The position numbers were made by a program, and so were the translations under genes. A stretch of DNA of 64,000 nucleotides from Cyrtodaria siliqua (Eukaryota > Mollusca > Bivalvia > Adapedonta > Hiatellidae). Shown piece after piece: positions 45,953 through 57,660 of the stretch; the stretch's first letter is position 1; every line of letters begins with the position of its first letter. The notes under the pieces are model-generated. The model was not told where the DNA came from. It made no database searches and saw only the letters and a program-made list of their open reading frames with translations. The stretch lies in assembly GCA_037043455.1 (NCBI GenBank), contig JAWPHD010002615.1, positions 184,735 through 248,734 of the forward strand, given 5' to 3'.

Positions 45953-46093
45953 GTTATTGGGTTTGTTACCGACTCCCTACAGAAATATGTGGGGTCAGTA
46001 AGATTTATAGGGGGCGAGGCAATAGCCGAGTCCCCATATATATCTGACTGACCCCACATATTTCTGTAGGGGGTCAGTAACAAACCCAATAAC
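45953..46093. repeat. Long palindrome with GCGAGGC/GCCGAG core (hairpin 3)
   Basis: GTTATTGGGTTTGTTACCGA mirrors the right end GTCAGTAACAAACCCAATAAC in its outer 17 bases. CAGAAATATGTGGGGTCAGT mirrors ACTGACCCCACATATTTCTG. The loop is GGGGCGAGGC-AATA-GCCGAGTCCCC. The arms are unrelated to hairpins 1 and 2. Confidence 0.9.
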
Positions 46094-47025
46094 TGATTTA
46101 TTGCATCAAGCACCTTTTTTAAGGCAAACACCATTATTTAACTCATTTTAATGGAGCGTCAACGTTATTGAGACGTTCGCGCAATTTGACGTCATGTGCA
46201 TTATTAATTTACTTATTATGTTTGTTACTAACGCCTTAAAGAACTATTTGCAAATGATTTAAACTTTGAATCGGAATTGTAGTCCATATTGTTTTAGTGA
46301 CCCTCTATGAAATCTACTGACGCACTATAGAATAATAGAGGGTCACCATGTGACCGCTCTAATCCAATGAAATTCCTAGGATTTTGTGCGAGGTGCAATA
46401 AAACCTATTGTCAATATACTCCGACATTAATAGACTGCTCCACGGCGCATGTCTCGTTCAATCAAACAAGTCTATTTTAATGACGGCTGTGGAGCAGTTT
46501 ACGACCCGTCAAGGTAAGCTCATGTAAGAGTCGGAGTGCACAAATGAGTCCCGGTTCTTCATCGCCTGTTACATTTGAGGATTTGTCCGGTTTATAGTAT
46601 CACTGGAAACCTCTGCAGTATGGTACATTTTAACCGGGTACATGTACGCCGTGTGACACAACAAATTAGTAATATGAGACTCTGGCCATTGTCCTGGCCT
46701 GGCCTTTGTCTGTGTATATTATGTAAATATACAACTCGTATTTATTCATACTTAAGACCTCCTGTCATCATACGATCGATTTTTCGATATGTGATACAGT
46801 GTGGACTAAAGAGCAATATGCTAATAAAATAGCTTCCGGCTATAGAGTGTCTAGTAATTTGAATCAGTCGTACATTAATTAGGTCATCAAATATACAGTT
46901 GATGACTTATCATTCGAAATAATACGTGCGGAATCAGAATTTTAGATGAATTCTAATCCGACCTGTTCTGTATTTTAGTACAGAGTAGAGTATTTGATCT
47001 ATAGCACTACAGAATACAGTCCGTG
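46094..47025. other. No gene recognised
   Basis: Minor inverted words (GACTGCTCCAC with GTGGAGCAGTTT at 46433-46500). No supported coding segment. Confidence 0.4.
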
Positions 47026-47705
47026 ACCAGTTCTGCCCTAGAAGTTTTATCACTGACCAGTTCTGCCCTAGAAGTTTTGATCCTAGACCAGTTCTAATCT
47101 AGAAGTTTCGGCCTTGACATTCTGCCCTAGACGTTTCAGTTCGTGACCAGTTCTGCTCCAGACGCTTCGGTCCCTGACAAGTTCTGCCATAGAAGCTTCC
47201 ACATCAGTACTGTCCTAGATGTTTCAGTCCCTAACTGCCATAAACTTTTCGGTCCCGACCAGTTCTGTCCTAGATGATTCGGCCACTGACCAGTTCGACT
47301 CTAGACGTTTCAGTCCCTGACCAGTTCTGCCATAGACGTCTGCCTGTGACCAGTTCTGCCCTAGACGTTTCAGTCCATGGCCAGTTCTGCCCCAGACGTG
47401 TCGGTCCCTGACCAGTTCTTCCACAGACGTTTCAGTCTGTGACCAGTACTGCCCTAGACGTTTCGGTCCCTGACCAGTTCTGCCCTAGACTTCAACCCCT
47501 GACCAGTTCTACCCTAGGCTTTCGACCCCTGGTCTGTTCTGCTATAGACTTTTCGGTCCCTGACCAGTTCTGTCATAGACGCGTCAGTCCCTAACCAGTT
47601 CTCTCATAATCTTTTCGCTTCCGCACCAGTTCTATCCTAAACCTTTCGACCACAGACGAATTCTGCCCATGATTTTTCGATTATAGACCAGTTCTGCAGC
47701 TGTTT
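47026..47705. repeat. ~37-bp degenerate minisatellite, ~18 copies
   Basis: Unit approximates CCTGACCAGTTCTGCCCTAG then ACGTTTCGGTC, with frequent indels and substitutions. Confidence 0.9.
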
Positions 47706-48419
47706 CGGCCCTAGACCATAACAATTATACAAAACGAACGTGATCTTCCCGGAATAGTCAATACATGTACTGCATGTGTCATAACTTGGAATAGTTAACA
47801 GCCTCTCTATACAAGGATAGTAAATAGCCACTTTAGTATTACATCCCTGAGTAGGGTTTTTCCGGAATAAATAAAAACCCGGATGTGTCACCAACATTAG
47901 CTTATAACAATACGTAATTAAAATTGATGATGTGTGAATATCGATAGCGATCGTTTACATACAGGAAAAAAACACTTCAAACCCACCACAGTTATCTTAA
48001 AGGAAGCTTGCCTCCAGAATTATTTCTGAATGAACCGTGACTCTGACTGACGGTTTTTGCCAAGAGGAGAGAACATGTTCTGCAAAACAAAATAGTAGTT
48101 CATTTTTCTATCCAATCAAATTAAATGGTTGACACATCATATTAGGACAGCAACGTCAGAGGGAGATGAGAGGCGGAATGAACTCCCCATAAGCTGTGCC
48201 TTCGTCAGTGTGGGAACCCACGCGGGACTGAGGTCTGCAGCTCTAAATCCAATATAAACACCAATATATAGTGTATCAACTCGGAATGAAAGGATTTTTT
48301 TCGAAAAAAACTAATGAGAACTAAAATGCATGCGAAGATCACGGTAATGATAGATGTTTGGATTTGTAAAAAACACATGCAGCTAATGAATTATGTGGTT
48401 GTTCTTTCCACGTTACTGT
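47706..48419. other. No feature recognised
   Basis: A tRNA-like GTGGGAACCCACGCGGGAC near 48210 may be a decayed SINE head; otherwise nothing is supported. Confidence 0.4.
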
Positions 48420-48685
48420 TTTATCATATGACACTCGTTACGGATTTATCATATGACACTCGTTACGGCTTTATCATGTGACAACTCGTTACGGCTTTAT
48501 CATATGACAACTCGTTACGGCTTTATCATATGACACTCGTTACGGCTTTATCATGTGACAACTCGTTACGGCTTTATCATATGACACTCGTTACGGCTTT
48601 ATCATGTGACAACTCGTTACGGCTTTATCATATGACACTCGTTACGGCTTTATCATATGACACTCGTTACGGCTTTATCATATGG
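48420..48685. repeat. 25/26-bp minisatellite, ~11 copies
   Basis: Units alternate between TTATCATATGACACTCGTTA-CGGCT and a one-base longer form with TGTGACAACTCG. Confidence 0.95.
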
Positions 48686-48911
48686 TACTCACGTGAACTG
48701 AATTCTGTTTCTTTTTCTTCCATGTGAGTTGTACACGACATTTCACGCGTGGAAAACTTTCAACGATGAATACAAATGATGTTGAGTTTGAATGTTAGCA
48801 TTAACATGTCAGATCATTAACATGTCAGGTCTAATTAGGTATTACCATGTAGTTACACGCCTGGTCAATGAACGGACATTGTCCGGTATTACACGACTAT
48901 AATATACGCTT

Positions 48912-49283
48912 GAATAGCCACCCTTTTTGTAATATTATCAATTAACAAATTTAGCACTTAAACATCATATGAACATTTCTTGATAGTCTCGGAGAGAAAA
49001 CAATATTGAAAACCGCTAGTAAGTTGTAAGTAAAAATAAGTATTTTTTGCATGACGTAGATACTACTTTTACCACTGCGTGACTGCACGGGGAAATGAGG
49101 TTAATCTTAAATGTATAGCTGCACAACTATTGCCAGATAATCGATAAATACATTTACCTGTGGATTAATTTACTTGTTCAAAGTTTTCTACGTCATCAAA
49201 TAAAATCTTGTTCTCGCTTTTCACAGATATTGCAATGTGTGAATTGTAAATATATATTGTTGTGTATTGATTTCGATTTAAAT
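48912..49283 (+). mobile_element. Dispersed ~370-bp repeat G, copy 2
   Basis: Reverse complement of 23683-24050: ATCATATGAACATTTCTTGA, GTGACTGCACGGGGAAATGA, GTTTTCTACGTCATCAAATA and GTGTATTGATTTCGAT. Confidence 0.85.
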
Positions 49284-50280
49284 AAACATAAACATGTTCA
49301 TGAAACAAAATATGGCCGGAGATCTTTAACAGTGCCAGTTTGTTTTGATCAGTTATAACGTTCATCTTGGCAATGACTTTGTTGTATTGTTACGCAATTA
49401 CATAATACGTAGTTACTGAAGAGTATCAACGCCAATGTTAATTAGTTACTAGTACAGTCAGCTGATATAAAAGGTCAGTGTTCAGTGTGTTATTTAGGCT
49501 GTTTTTATAGCCATTATTTGGGCTATATTCACAATGCCAAAATATATGTTTCTCCCCCAATTCTGAGAGATAAATTCTTAATTAAAAGAAGAAAATAAAA
49601 GATAAAAAAACAAAACAATAAAAACATTTGTGTGACAAGTAGTGAAAACAAAGCGCTTTTACATGCCTCGGTAGGCCTTAGTGTATTGAGATACAATTAT
49701 TAAATGAAAGGTTTACTGTTATTTTATTCCCACAATTTTCTGAAAAATCGCGCTAAAATTCCCAATCGTTACGGTATGGGTTATATTTCCAAAGTGCAGA
49801 AAAACAAATCTGTCTTTCTTCGTTAGAAAATATGTGTGGTATGTGTTTAATACACATTCGCTCTTAGACACTTGTGCGCATAAACAACTAAAGACAAAAG
49901 GAATCCAAATCCAATTGCGTTTAGTAAGTTTAGTAATTCAGTAGTGACGTTGTTTTTACAGCAACTGACTGAAAGTAGCCGAAAAAATAATCTTCCCTGA
50001 AGCCCTCTGTTTAAACGTGAAACATCACATATTTCGGTAATGTTTTAGGTGTCAAAACAAAAATATTTCATTAGGCTCTCTGTTTAAACTTGAAACATCA
50101 CACATTTCAGAAAATGATTAGGTAAGAAAAGAGATAAAAAAAAAACACTTCCGAGGCTGGAATACAGCGTTAGAAGAAGGCATTAATTACGTTAATAAAG
50201 GATACCCTCAAAGCCAACTTGAGTCACTACTTGTGTTTCTTTCATTCACAAGGCTACCCTTTATATACTGAACGTCAATT
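49284..50280. other. No gene recognised
   Basis: A short repeated phrase (CTCTGTTTAAACKTGAAACATC with CA-ATTTC) occurs twice at 50007-50110. Nothing else is supported. Confidence 0.45.
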
Positions 50281-50586
50281 GAATGTTGTTTAACGGCTCA
50301 TCAACACAGTATAGGTTATTTAGAGCCGCCCCAGAGAGAGGGGAAGGATACATAGGAATCCGGGAACCGTGCCCTACTCTTATAATCAAATAGATTCCTA
50401 TGGTTCTTTAACGTGCTCGGAGGATAGACCGATACATGGGACCGCCCGGTTTACGTCCACATCCGACGGGGGAGTCTAAGGGAAAGTGTCTTGCCCAGAA
50501 CACACCGACGAAACTCAGTGGCACCACGGAGGATTCGGGGCCTGCGGTTACAAATCCGCCGCGCTACCGACTGCGCCACGTCAGCC
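50281..50586 (-). mobile_element. SINE family 3, near full-length
   Basis: As at 45138; the B-box has a small deletion (GGAGGATTCGGGGCC, losing part of GAACCC). Confidence 0.88.
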
Positions 50587-51570
50587 CTCTCTATTTAGAA
50601 AGAAGAAAAAACGAAGCAAAATGAAAAACTTCACCGTGAAATTAAAAATATTTATTTTTAATTTTTAAACTCTTTTAAGTGTAAGCTATTAATCACAATT
50701 AAGTACTTATAGTTACAAAATTGACACAGTATTTTAACTGAGTCTCACATTATTCATAAACACGAGTATTGGTCGAAACCTAAATACTGGGTCAAACTCT
50801 GTATATTGGGTCATGAACCCAATAACATACTTCAAAGCTAGGGTAGTGTGTGGGTTTGGGTCGATGGGTTGTGGTGGGTGGTGGGTGGGGAGTGAGGCAC
50901 AACATGTCCCTGTAATTGGAGGTATTCTCCATGTAACACGTCGTACGTCATTATATCATTTGGTCATTTTTTTAAATGCTGTCATTGAAGAATGTATTGT
51001 CTTTTTCCATTTTTTGAATTTATTCGTATTATTTTACAATTGTTAATTACACATATGTATTAAATTTTTAAATGCATATGAAATCCATAATATTAAAGAT
51101 TAAGCGTGGTCCGTAAACTATTTTGACAAGTACATATAATGTGATAATGTGTGTGCAGATGTGTCTATTTCCACTTAGTCTTGAACCAGGATTTGTATGT
51201 CAATCTACAGCGCAGGATACGGAAAGAAATGCCATTTATGACTTATTCAGCATTCTTGACACATACCCGCTAAAAGTAATTAGTTTATTTAGTGTATTAA
51301 AACTGACTTAATGTAATTAGTTTATTTAGTGTATTACAACTGAATTTTATGTTCGGTATATGCAATCAAACTTATATCAACTATTAGTCTTATTGATTTA
51401 TTGAATTGTGTCGAACATTTCTGAAATATTCGCGATATACCATATTGATCATGGGTCATGTTGACCAAATTAAATATGCTGGGTTATGTGCTGTATACAA
51501 ATACAGATATAGATTTCTAGCAATCGAGGTTGTACACGATTTAACATTGTTTGGTTTATAATAATGTTAC
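50587..51570. other. No feature recognised
   Basis: A G-rich TGGGTTGTGGTGGGTGG stretch near 50865; no gene supported. Confidence 0.45.
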
Positions 51571-52949
51571 TTAAAGGGACACACGGTGATCTTGATGTGT
51601 CTTTAAACTCGCGGTATTCCAATTGGTTCTCTATATAACTTGCGTATTTGAAAATCATTATCATCAAGTAAATACATGTATGTATAATTATGGCCCACCG
51701 CCTGATAGGAACCGCTAATGTGAAAACCAGTTGATATGTAGTAAAAACGTCGGCTTCCAAAGCAGAATTTTGTCCTAGGTTAGGATAAACAACATGGTGT
51801 TCGGAATTACAGCAATCACAGCAATTTCCATCGGTAAATTAAAAAAAAGGGCCAAAGACCATAATTCCTGCATTATAGGTGCGATCTGGCTAGTTATCGA
51901 ACTTGGCCCAGATAGTATTGCCAATATACATTGACCCTGTATGAGCGGAAACCACAAAAAAACTTCAATTTTCATAAATCCAAGGACCACAACTTCGGCA
52001 TTATAGGTGAGATCTGACTGGTTAACGAACTTGGCCGAGATAGTATTGCCAATAAACATTGACCATATATGAGCGGAAAACACAAACAAACTTTAATTTT
52101 CATAAATCCAAGGACCACAACTCCGGCATTATAGGTGCGATCTAGCTGGTTATCGAACTTGGCAGAGATAGTTTTGCCAATAAACATTGACCCTATGTGA
52201 GCGGAAACCACAAAAAAACTTCAATTTTCATAAATCCAAGGACCACAACTCCGGCATTATAGGTGGGATCTGGTTATCGAACTTGGCCGAGATAGTATTG
52301 CCAATAAACATTGACCCTATATGAGCGGAAACCACTAAAAAACTTCAATTTTCATAAATCCAAGGACCACAACTCCGGCATTATAGATGCGATCTGGCTG
52401 GTTATCGAACTTGGCCGAGATAGTATTGCCAATAAACATTGACCCTATATGAGCGGAAACCACAAAAAAAACACTTCAATTTTCATAAATCCAAGGACCA
52501 TAACTCCGGCATTATAGGTGCGATCTGGCTTGTTATCGAACTTGGCCGAGATAGTATGGACATACGAACATTGTATTAAAGTTTCACCAACATCGGATTA
52601 TATATACATATTTAAGTTATTGGTCGGAAACTAAATTGGCGACTAACTGATGGAACGACTGGACGACGGAATAACAGACGAAAATGCAAATTCAATGATC
52701 CTCCTATTTGAATATTTCAAAGCAACATTTTAAAAAAAAATTGCACAATACTTATTGCTGATTATATCGCTTAATATGTTAACACTGAGAGACTATTATA
52801 ATATATAAAAATTATGTAAATCTGTGGTAGAAAAACGTCGAAAAACAATTCCAAGCAGATTTCAAATGAAATTAATACGGCATTTACTAAATCGAGTTGT
52901 TTATTTTTTATTTTTTTATAAAAATTCAAGATTGCCGTCTGTCCATTTA
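51571..52949. mobile_element. Probable MITE family A copy split by a tandem array
   Basis: TTAAAGGGACACACGGTGAT with AAACTCGCGG at the left, and TGTGGTAGAAAAACG with CAAGATTGCCGTCTGTCCAT-TTAA at the right, are the two halves of a family A element. About 1.1 kb, mostly the 127-bp repeat, separates them. They could instead be two partial copies. Confidence 0.55.
51840..52560. repeat. ~127-bp tandem repeat, ~6 copies
   Basis: Unit contains TCCAAGGACCACAACTCCGG, CATTATAGGTGCGATCTGGC, GAACTTGGCCGAGATAGTAT, AATAAACATTGACCCTATAT and GAGCGGAAACCAC. The trailing part (52561-52690) with AAGTTTCACCAACATCGGAT looks like the rest of a dispersed element whose 5' part was amplified. Confidence 0.92.
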
Positions 52950-52974
52950 AAGTGTCAGAAGTTATTCGTAACAG

Positions 52975-53085
52975 ACTATTAGCCATCTAATGTAACAGTC
53001 TATTCAGCCATCTAATGTAACAGTCTATCAGCCATCTAATGTAACAGTCTATTAGCCATATAATGTTACAATCTATTAGCCATTT
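52975..53085. repeat. ~25-bp tandem repeat, ~4-5 copies
   Basis: TGTAACAGTCTATTAGCCAT then CTAA repeats with small changes. Confidence 0.85.
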
Positions 53086-53510
53086 CATGAGCCTAATTAA
53101 AGCAATTTAGTAACCAATTATCGTTTGTACAAGCTTCTACATTCTTTAGTTTGTGAAAGGTAAGGCAACAAAAGGGTTGTTTCCGTTCTTCCGACCGACC
53201 CTATTTTTAAGGCCCCGACCCTAAACTTTTTAGGGCACAAACAAATATTTAATTATTTTTTTATATTTTAAGGCTGTAAGTGCTATGGAACACACATATT
53301 ATATAATATGCTCAAGAAAACATGCTTTTGATGTTATTGACTTTTAATTTAATATAGTACGGATTAATTCAAACAAAAAAAAAAAGAATGATTTTCCTAC
53401 CGACCTACCCTTATTCTTTTGGGAAAAAGACCAGAAACAGACCTATGTTTTTTGTTTTGGTCTAAACTAAAGTAAATAGACTGTGTGTCTCTCTACCTTT
53501 GACAACACAA

Positions 53511-53846
53511 TTAAAGGGACACATGACAATCTTGAATATTGATCAAGCATTACAGGTTTCAGGTTTTAGGTTTTATAGTTTATTAAAGTCTCGTCATAGT
53601 ACTGTATTATATACCATAAAACATTACCTCTGATTTTAACTATGCTATTCAAAAAGAATTATAAGACTATATGAAAATAAATGTCATATACAACAATAAC
53701 ATAATATGACAAATTGAACTTAAGTGATTGGTTTTGGATTATTGCACCAGCTGTGTCATCAGACTCACTTAAAAATACCGTATACTTTTGACTTTAAATC
53801 TGCTGACATGTAATTAAAGAAAATCAAGATTGTGGTGTCCCCTTAA
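53511..53846. mobile_element. MITE family A copy
   Basis: TTAAAGGGACACATGACAAT at the left; AATCAAGATTGTGGTGTCC-CCTTAA at the right. Confidence 0.82.
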
Positions 53847-53890
53847 TGACAGATCAGGCTAAGTACTCAGTGGGGCGCGAGTGACCGCGA

Positions 53891-54211
53891 TAAAGGGACA
53901 CACATGAATCTTGATTTTTTTTATAAAACTCGCGGCGTCCCGTTAGTTTTACTACATAACTTAAATTCGTTTAAGCATTAATAATAGTTTTACGAATGGT
54001 TCAAAGCAAATTGTTTTTGTATATCACTAACTGTTGATTCCGTTGAATCAATAATGTATTTATAGTTATGGTAGAATAACGAAGAAAATATGTATTTTAA
54101 TTATATGCAAGTAGGTTTAAAGTCAAAATTATATGGGATTTATTAATCAAGATGTTAATTTTAATTATTGATAAAAAAAATCAAAATCAAAATTGCCACG
54201 TGTCCCTTTAA
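53891..54211. mobile_element. MITE family A copy, opposite orientation to the previous one
   Basis: TAAAGGGACACACATGAATC with AACTCGCGGCGTCCCGTTAG at the left; AAATTGCCACGTGTCCCTTT at the right. It lies only 44 bp from the preceding copy. Confidence 0.83.
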
Positions 54212-54562
54212 TATGGTCTTCATGACAGAGGAAACCTGAGAACCCGGGGGAAATGCGGCAACCATCGTTTGCCCCCTGAACCCACAATTCTGAGTCGGGA
54301 AAACGAACCTATAAGTGAATGAGACACTGGCTGTACTACCCGAACATTCGTACACAACAACAAACACCAAAGAAGCTGAGGCTATATTTGTGTTGATGCG
54401 GCGACCTCAGACCTGTAGATAAGCTGAGTTTTTTAGTATTTTACTCATACATTTGTTTTACAAAAAAACTCGGTTTTTTAAAATTGTGAGTATCAATACT
54501 CATCAGCTTACTACAAATACTCTAAACTTTTAAAAATCACGAGTATTATAATGTGTATGTAG

Positions 54563-54628
54563 TGTCCTGTGGAACAGTGTATTGTCCTGTGGAACAGTGT
54601 ATTGTCCTGTGGAACAGTGTATTCCATA
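54563..54628. repeat. 22-bp direct repeat, 3 copies
   Basis: TGTCCTGTGGAACAGTGTAT occurs three times in tandem. Confidence 0.93.
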
Positions 54629-54992
54629 TGCACATAATGAAAATTGTTCCAAACATGTATGTTTCTAATATTAAGGTCATACAGTGTTTCTTTTGTTTTC
54701 AATTAACTTCCATTTAACCAGAAGAGTATTTTTTAAATGTATTACTTAATTCACAAATATTTTTGAATGCATGAACTATTTAAAGAAATTGTTTACTACA
54801 AACGAGTTCCTTGTTACTCATTCATTTTGAATCTGATAGTAAATTATCATTGCAGTCAAGAATTAACTTACTACAGCTCTGTGATGCAGAACAAGAGATC
54901 ATATATGGGTAGGTCTTCAAATCTGAATGAAATGCACACAAAGGCACTCTTTTTACATAGTTACGCAAATGGCATGCATTAATGGCATTAAT

Positions 54993-55591
54993 TTAAAGGG
55001 ACACATGGCAATCTTGAAGTCTTTATCAAGCATTAAACTTAGCCTCTCGATTTATTATCCCCGTACCATTTTTACTTTAAATCTGCTTGCATATGTTTAA
55101 ATACAATTTTAGATTTTCAACATTTATTCGTTATTCTACCATAGGTTTGACTATAATTATTATTGGTGAAATGTAATCAACAGTCAGTAATAAGCAAAAA
55201 CAATTGAATGTTGTTTAACGGCTCATCAAGGGAAGAGGAATCCTGGAACCGTGCTCTACTCTTATTACCGAATATATTCCTATGGTTCTTTAACGTGCTC
55301 GGAGGATAAACCGGACCGCCCGGCTTACGTCCCCATCCGACGGACGAGGAACGAGCAAAGAAAGAAAGCCGAAGAAACAACACACCGACGAAACTCATCA
55401 CGGAGGATTGAACCCGGGGCCTCCGGTTACAAATCCGCAGCGCTACCGACTGCGCCACGCCAGCCCTAAGCAAAAACTATTTGCTTTGTACTATTCTTAG
55501 AATTATTACTGAACAAATGCAATTTATGTAGAAAAACTAACGGGACGCTGCGAGTTTTTAAAAAAATCAAGATTGTCTTGTGTCTCTTTAA
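54993..55591. mobile_element. MITE family A copy with a nested family 3 SINE
   Basis: TTAAAGGGACACATGGCAAT at the left; GGGACGCTGCGAGTTTTT with TCAAGATTGTCTTGTGTCTC at the right. The interior is interrupted at 55203-55467; AGCAAAAACAATTG before and AGCAAAAACTATTTG after the insert are a likely target duplication. Confidence 0.88.
55203..55467 (-). mobile_element. SINE family 3, internally deleted, nested
   Basis: Head GGCGTGGCGCAGTCGGTAGC and GGGTTCAATCCTCCG; tail GATGAGCCGTTAAACAACAT. It lacks the AGAGCCGCCCCAGAGAGAGG part seen in the other copies. Confidence 0.87.
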
Positions 55592-55783
55592 ACATATTTA
55601 TTTTTACATCGATTGCAACTTATATTAATCACTCTCGGTGTCATTCTAGGTAGAACCAGTACTTAAAGCAATGTGGATTAATTATCTTGCTCAAGGATAA
55701 ATAATATGGCCATGGCGAGGATCGAACCCACAACATTTCGACCTGGAGTCCGATGTCCTACCACTGGACCACGCACTCCACTA
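55588..55783 (-). mobile_element. tRNA-derived SINE (family 1, full-length)
   Basis: On the minus strand GCGTGGTCCAGTGGTAGGAC and GTGGGTTCGATCCTCGCC, then the central AGTACTGGTTCTACCTAG and the tail ATCGATGTAAAAATAAAT. It abuts the end of the MITE at 55591. Confidence 0.88.
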
Positions 55784-56126
55784 AATGGCATCAATGAACA
55801 CTGTACTTGCATGTAGTAGCATTAAAACGCATTTCAGTCAATGCCATTTCAATCATAAATAGTATATTAAAATATATGTCGAATAAATTATATTTGTATT
55901 ATTCAAAAGACAACACACTATTGGCGGACACTGTAAGGCACAATACGGTATTACTCCAAAAAGAATTTGTAAAACATAAATATATCTGGCACTATAATTG
56001 CACAATACGTTAGATAGATAGATAAAACAAATTTCATCTATATGTGTTGATTAATTCAATATTAGTTAATAACATGCATGTTTAAGAATGCACACGCACA
56101 TATATAATTTTGCTTGACCAATTTTC

Positions 56127-56433
56127 TTAAAGGGACACGCGGCAATCTTGAAGTTTTTATCAACCATTACAATTAGTGTCTCTATTTATTAATCCAGTAT
56201 CAGTTTGACATTAAACCTGCTTGCATAAAATAATTATTTCATTTTTTTTTCTTATTCTAACATAGTTTTAAATACAGTATTGGTGCAATATAATCAACAA
56301 TCAGTAATATTCAAAAACAATTTTCTTTATACTAGTATTATATTTAAATAGTAACGATTGACCAAACGTAAGTTAGGTACAAAAACTAACAGGACGTCGC
56401 GAGTTTTAAAAAATCTAAATTGCCATGTGTTTA
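56127..56433. mobile_element. MITE family A copy, decayed right end
   Basis: TTAAAGGGACACGCGGCAAT at the left; GGACGTCGCGAGTTTT and AAATTGCCATGTGTTTAAG at the right. The interior AGTATCAGTTTGACATTAAA then CCTGCTTGCAT is the clearest single-copy counterpart of the 26-bp minisatellite unit. Confidence 0.83.
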
Positions 56434-57465
56434 AGAAAGTGGAAAGAATCCAATTCATTTCACGAAAATGCACGACAATACAGTGTTCTTACTTACTTTT
56501 TCAAAGCACAGAAACAACTACACTCCGTACTGTCCAATCTCATGTTCACCACAATCCAGATCAGAAAAAACTGCCCCAAAAGCACAAAAAATCTTTTGAA
56601 TGACAAACTGGTGAGAATGAGGTAATAAACTTGTTATTTTTATTGCCGATACCTGTCAATGTGATCAGTGTCGGACATCAATCAACTGGTACGACGTCTC
56701 TGATTGGATGAAATACGAATTGGTATCGATCATTAATCACATTTCAAGCTGTTAAGATCAATTAAAAGTACAACACATATATATATATATATAAAGCGCA
56801 TTGTTTTCTTAGTTACCGTGACTAAATTGAAATGGTATTTGATAGTCATTGTATTTTTTTTTTTTTTAAGATAAATAGTTGATTGTTTAATAACATGTGC
56901 GCGTGCGCATGTCAAGCTAGATGTTGGATTGCTGGCTTTATACCTCCAGTATGGTGTGCAAGAGGATCAAAAGTACAGATACGGTGCACCGGTTACAGCC
57001 TTATTTGTACACCATACTCTTAATTGCAAGGTTGGCGAGCGGAAGGCTATACTAGCTTTTCAGTAAAATATAATTCAACAAAAATTACTTTTGTAAAATA
57101 ACAGATTATCTCTCTTTCTACAATAACAACGTGTTTTACGAAATATTTGTGCCAAACAAGGGCTCGGTTATTATAGGCCGTTTGTTTTCCCTGTACATTT
57201 GTGTGATTGGTGAGGGTGGCGTATGCAGGAATTAATGAGATACAATACACATTTTTATTTCCTGCTGCTTCGACTCGGGCCTCCCTACGTAGTTTCTACC
57301 CTATGTATCTATAATTCATCAAATGCCATATAGGAATCAATAAATTTCCCGGGGAGGGGGCATGTCCCCCGAAACCCCGAGTCATTCGCGGTTTTCGTTG
57401 CTTTAGATTTCACGCTGTCATTTTGGGAACTGTTTTTATGTTTTCTCAGTCATGTTCCGTGACCT
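56434..57465. other. No gene recognised
   Basis: An inverted pair (GTATGGTGTGC at 56949 and TGTACACCATAC at 57006). The ORFs at 56358-56625 run out of the MITE and lack domains. Confidence 0.4.
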
Positions 57466-57660
57466 TAGTAGATACATTTGATTGAAATATTGTTCTAGTT
57501 ATTAGTTACATTTATTGAAATATTGTTTAGTTATTACGTTAACTTTTATTGAAATATTGTTTTAGTTATTACATTAACTTTGATCGAAATATTGTTTTAG
57601 TTATTAGTTACATTTGATCGAAATATTGTTTTATTTATTACGTTAACTTTCAATAATGAT
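57466..57660. repeat. ~41-bp tandem repeat, ~5 copies
   Basis: TTGAAATATTGTTTTAGTTA then TTA(C/G)-TTAAC/ACATTT repeats with substitutions. Confidence 0.88.
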
